NCBI GenBank assembly: GCA_033439795.1
Contig: JAUTDP010000002.1
Coordinates: forward strand, 496,001-560,000
DNA: 64,000 bases
Origin: Sordaria brevicollis
Lineage: Eukaryota > Ascomycota > Sordariomycetes > Sordariales > Sordariaceae
Direction of reading: 5' to 3'
Shown: one piece after another, positions 61,398 through 64,000 of the stretch
How positions within the stretch are numbered: position 1 is the first letter of the stretch
How the letters are laid out: the number at the start of each line of letters is the position of its first letter
Made by a program: the position numbers and the translations under genes
The notes under the pieces: model-generated
The model's input: the letters and a program-made list of their open reading frames with translations, nothing else
What the model was told of the DNA's origin: nothing
The model's database searches: none

Positions 61398-62279
61398 ATG
61401 TCAGCATACGCCATAACACGAAAGCCTGTTCCCTCGTCCTCGAGTGAGATTCCTCGCCCGGTTCCTGAGTCCGAGAAACGAGTTCGCTTTGCTGAATGGA
61501 CTGAGTCTGAAGGTGGACCTTCCGCCGTCTCTCCCACGATCCCCCCCATCGTTATTACCAGCTCATCGTTCTCAGGGTCTTCGGCTCCGCTTCAAAGACC
61601 ACCAACCCCAGGCGAGTACTTCGATATCCCCTGTCCGCCAGATACTTTTGACCCAGATGACGATATTCTTCCATTGAACATCCCCAGTCCCCCTCTAAGC
61701 CCGCCACGGCAGCCAAATCCCGCTCTTCTCAACGCTCTCCCAGAAACAGACGCCGAGAGTCGAGCACGCAACAATCACATATTCGCAGCAGCTATCCACC
61801 TTGCCAACAGTCTCACTCAACTCGAGGTCCGTCTAGGCGGCGTCGATCTGATCCCCGGTCTCCGGCAACAAGCATCCCTCTCCCGTCTAGAATGTCTAGC
61901 ATTCTACAACTTCCTTACACCCTCCGACAAGGAAGCGTTTCTAGTTGAACAACTACCCATCTTAGCGACTCGAGCCCAAGCCCTGGCCTCAAGAACAGAA
62001 GAATGTAACATCCATATTCCATGCTTACAAGTCCTCAACACGAGTTTCGGCCGAGGCGGCGGGAAGGACGGGCAGGAACCTATTCTGTGGGAAAGGGGGG
62101 AAGGGGATGGCCCACCGTCGTGGAGGGATATGGCGCTTGGAGCGGGGGTTTTGGCATGGGTTAGGAGACGGAGGATGGTTTATGCGGGCCCTGGGGGAGA
62201 AAAGGCGATGGAGGATGGGGTTGGGGGAAGGGTTGGGGATGAGCATGTGGCGCTTTGGGAGGATTTACCGGGGGGTTGA
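61398..62279 (+). CDS. hypothetical protein with KRVRFAE motif
   Basis: A plus-strand frame of 293 residues from ATG 61398 (context GCCATGT). The N-terminal third is Pro/Ser-rich and disordered with EKRVRFAEWTES. The middle (residues about 105-225) looks folded and helical (NNHIFAAAIHLANSLTQLE, then LECLAFYNFLTPSDKEAFLVE). The C-terminus is Gly/Arg-rich. I do not recognise the family. The stop TGA follows immediately on a GGGGGG run (about 62272-62277). Adding one G there would continue the protein for another 160 codons with similar composition, so the end is uncertain. Confidence 0.65.
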   Translation: MSAYAITRKPVPSSSSEIPRPVPESEKRVRFAEWTESEGGPSAVSPTIPPIVITSSSFSGSSAPLQRPPTPGEYFDIPCPPDTFDPDDDILPLNIPSPPLSPPRQPNPALLNALPETDAESRARNNHIFAAAIHLANSLTQLEVRLGGVDLIPGLRQQASLSRLECLAFYNFLTPSDKEAFLVEQLPILATRAQALASRTEECNIHIPCLQVLNTSFGRGGGKDGQEPILWERGEGDGPPSWRDMALGAGVLAWVRRRRMVYAGPGGEKAMEDGVGGRVGDEHVALWEDLPGG

Positions 62280-62764
62280 GGGGGGTTGTTGAGAGGCCTG
62301 AGGGTGGTGGTGATGGGGAGGAGGTGGTGGTGATGTTGGAGGAAGAGGATGATGAGGATAGGGAAGGGCCGGAGCGACTGGGTAGAGTGGAGGAGGGGGA
62401 GGGGGTGAAGTCTGTGGAGGGATCTGATTTTGGGGATGTTGAGGGTGTTGATGGGGGTTCGGCAGGAGAGCAAGACGCCGGGACTAGGACTGGTACCGGG
62501 ACTCGGCGGATGACTAGAAGGGAGAAGGGGAAAGGAGTGGCAAGAGAAGCGAGCGGAAGGTCATTAAAGCCGGGCTTCTTGACGATGTGGCATGAGATGC
62601 TGAGGAGAGATGACGTGGTCCTAAGGAAAAAGAAGGAGTTGGTCAAGATGATGAAGGAAGGGAAAGAGAAGATGGAGAAGGGTGAGTGTCGATGGTGCGG
62701 CGAACGAGACGCTGGACCAGCATGTGAGCGAGGAGGTTGGTTGAGAAGATTCAGGGGCCGATAG
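62280..62764 (+). other. probable continuation of the preceding gene in another frame
   Basis: From just after the stop a different frame is open to TAG at 62762-62764. It reads RGVVERPEGGGDGEEVVV, an acidic run (LEEEDDEDREGPERL), then LKPGFLTMWHEMLRRDD, a Lys-rich helix and a CRWCGE pair of cysteines. It has no good ATG at its start. It looks like the shifted C-terminal part of the gene at 61398, separated by a homopolymer indel or an unseen intron. Confidence 0.45.
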
Positions 62765-63187
62765 ATGCAATACCGACCGAGTGGTAGTTTGGAAGTTGGG
62801 ATGACAATAGGTTGAGCGAAGGTTGAAAACCTGGACAATAGACGGGATGAATGAATGCCCATTGTGTTTCCGAGGGTCAATCAGATTACGTGATGCATTG
62901 TTATTGTTCTTTGTTTGATGGCTCAAGGTTGAATAGGTGAAGTGACAAAGGCTTCTTGTCAGGAGGTGCTATTTAAGGGCCGGGTTGCGGGTTGATTCAT
63001 GAACAATGAACGCCACCTTTTGTGAGGTTAGGCTTTCTTTACCACTTTGATGGACCGTGATAGAGAGGTCAAAAACAGCGAGTCCTCCCCTTTTTGCGTT
63101 CCTGCAACCCTGGTTTTGAACGGCATATTGTTTTTCTGGGAGAGAGAAAAAAAACTGGAAACCGAAAAGGGAAACCTCATCGACAAA
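62765..63187. other. intergenic
   Basis: A short A/T-leaning space and probable leader of the next gene. No gene is seen. Confidence 0.6.
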
Positions 63188-64000
63188 ATGGCTCGCCGAA
63201 ACGACAGACGCCGTCAACGGAAGGATTCATTCCGCCCGGGAAGAGACCAGCAAGACGATGACCGTCGCAGAGGACGTGATAACGATCAACGTGACGACGA
63301 CAGGCGAAGAGAACGCGATGTTCCTTCCAGACGTTCTTCAAGAGATTCGAGCTACAGCACAAGGGATCCTCCGCCATGGCCAAACAACGACAGGGACAGA
63401 GATAGAGATAGAGATAGGGAGAGGGACAGACCGCGAGACAGATCCAGGGACAGCGTCAGATCAAGAGACAGCTACCGGCCGCCTAGGGACAGATCTAGAG
63501 ACAGCGTCAGATCCAAAGACAGCTACAGGCCTAGATCTCGGTCACCGGAACGCGAATCAAAGGATGGCCGTAGAAGATCCAGGTCACCACTTCCCCCACG
63601 AAGGGTCAACCAAATCATTAACAATGATCGACCAGGCGGGGCACGGCCTCGCAGGTTGAGTCCGCCACGGAGGGAAAGAGACAGCGACCGCAATGTTCGT
63701 CGGTTATCGCCACTACCTGAAGAAAGGGGCGGTGATCGTAGGGATTCGAGGTCTGGGAGGAATTCGCCGGCTCATAGCACAAGGGGTGACCGGACACCGC
63801 TAGCAGCGAGGATAACAGAACCATCGCGAGCTCCCTCGAGAGTGTCGTCTCGAGCTCCATCAAGGTCTCGGTCGCCTCCTCGAACTCGCGCTCCAGTCAG
63901 GGTCAGATCACCTATTCGAGCTCGTCAGGATGACCGAAAGGCTGGTAAACTGTCCCCTTTGCCAAAGGGAAGGGGCAGTGAACGAGGTAATGCGAAATCT
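63188..64000 (+). CDS. RS/RD-rich (SR-like) protein, partial
   Basis: ATG 63188 (context CAAAATGGC) opens a frame of 271 codons that reaches the window edge without a stop. Composition is dominated by Arg with Asp or Ser: RDRDRDRDRERDR, SRDSVRSRDSY repeated twice, and SRSPPRTRAPVR-like stretches. RS and RD/RE repeats are typical of splicing factors and other nuclear RNA-processing proteins, where the Ser residues are phosphorylated. A run of alternating GA/GAT codons (63395-63425) encodes the RD repeat. No RNA-recognition domain is visible in this portion and may lie beyond the edge. The downstream half and any introns are missing. Confidence 0.7.
   Translation, partial: MARRNDRRRQRKDSFRPGRDQQDDDRRRGRDNDQRDDDRRRERDVPSRRSSRDSSYSTRDPPPWPNNDRDRDRDRDRERDRPRDRSRDSVRSRDSYRPPRDRSRDSVRSKDSYRPRSRSPERESKDGRRRSRSPLPPRRVNQIINNDRPGGARPRRLSPPRRERDSDRNVRRLSPLPEERGGDRRDSRSGRNSPAHSTRGDRTPLAARITEPSRAPSRVSSRAPSRSRSPPRTRAPVRVRSPIRARQDDRKAGKLSPLPKGRGSERGNAKS

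Overview
The window looks like nuclear DNA of a filamentous ascomycete, most likely Sordariomycetes and close to the Sordariales (Neurospora, Sordaria or Podospora type). This rests on short introns with GTRNGT donors and CTAAC-like branch sites, intergenic spaces of 0.3-3 kb, families typical of moulds (MCT-type MFS, ENA sodium ATPase, Zn2Cys6 regulator, RRT8/LDS membrane protein, BTB proteins), and a 6.8 kb A+T block with the marks of repeat-induced point mutation (RIP). No species is claimed. Identifications were made by reading motifs, without database searches.

Layout. 1-6.5 kb, all on the minus strand: two BTB/POZ genes (the first frame-shifted) and an MCT-like MFS transporter. 6.5-9.5 kb: no convincing gene. 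9.5-13.0 kb: a three-exon ENA-type P-type ATPase (minus). 14.2-20.9 kb: the RIP-ruined island. It still shows a RecQ-like helicase on the minus strand (motif I, motif II and the helicase C-terminal motifs) converging on a DUF6589-like protein on the plus strand, so it is a dead mobile or selfish element. 23.7-36.2 kb: a very large five-exon gene (about 4,027 residues) joining an HExxH metallopeptidase-like domain, a cytochrome b5-like HPGG domain and a long nuclear-looking disordered tail with a PIP-box-like motif. 37.3-39.3 kb: a secreted Ser/Thr-rich repeat protein (minus). 41.5-43.9 kb: a dual-specificity phosphatase with an in-frame open reading frame beyond its stop (minus). 45.0-46.2 kb: a D-2-hydroxyacid dehydrogenase (minus). 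46.9-47.7 kb: a GFA-family gene with an internal stop (minus). 48.1-50.8 kb: a Zn2Cys6 transcription factor (minus). 52.4-53.4 kb: an RRT8/LDS-like membrane protein (plus). 55.1-60.7 kb: a giant secreted Gly/Ser/Thr repeat protein (plus). 61.4-62.8 kb: an unknown gene with a likely homopolymer frameshift. 63.2 kb to the end: the start of an RS/RD-rich protein cut by the window edge.

The genes do not form one pathway. Sodium efflux, organic-acid transport and dehydrogenation, phosphatase signalling, wall or surface proteins and RNA processing are mixed, as is usual on fungal chromosomes. The most unusual content is the RecQ/DUF6589 island, the metallopeptidase-like/b5/PIP-box protein, and several coding frames whose stops or frameshifts need transcript data: BTB gene 1, phosphatase, GFA gene and the gene at 61.4 kb.
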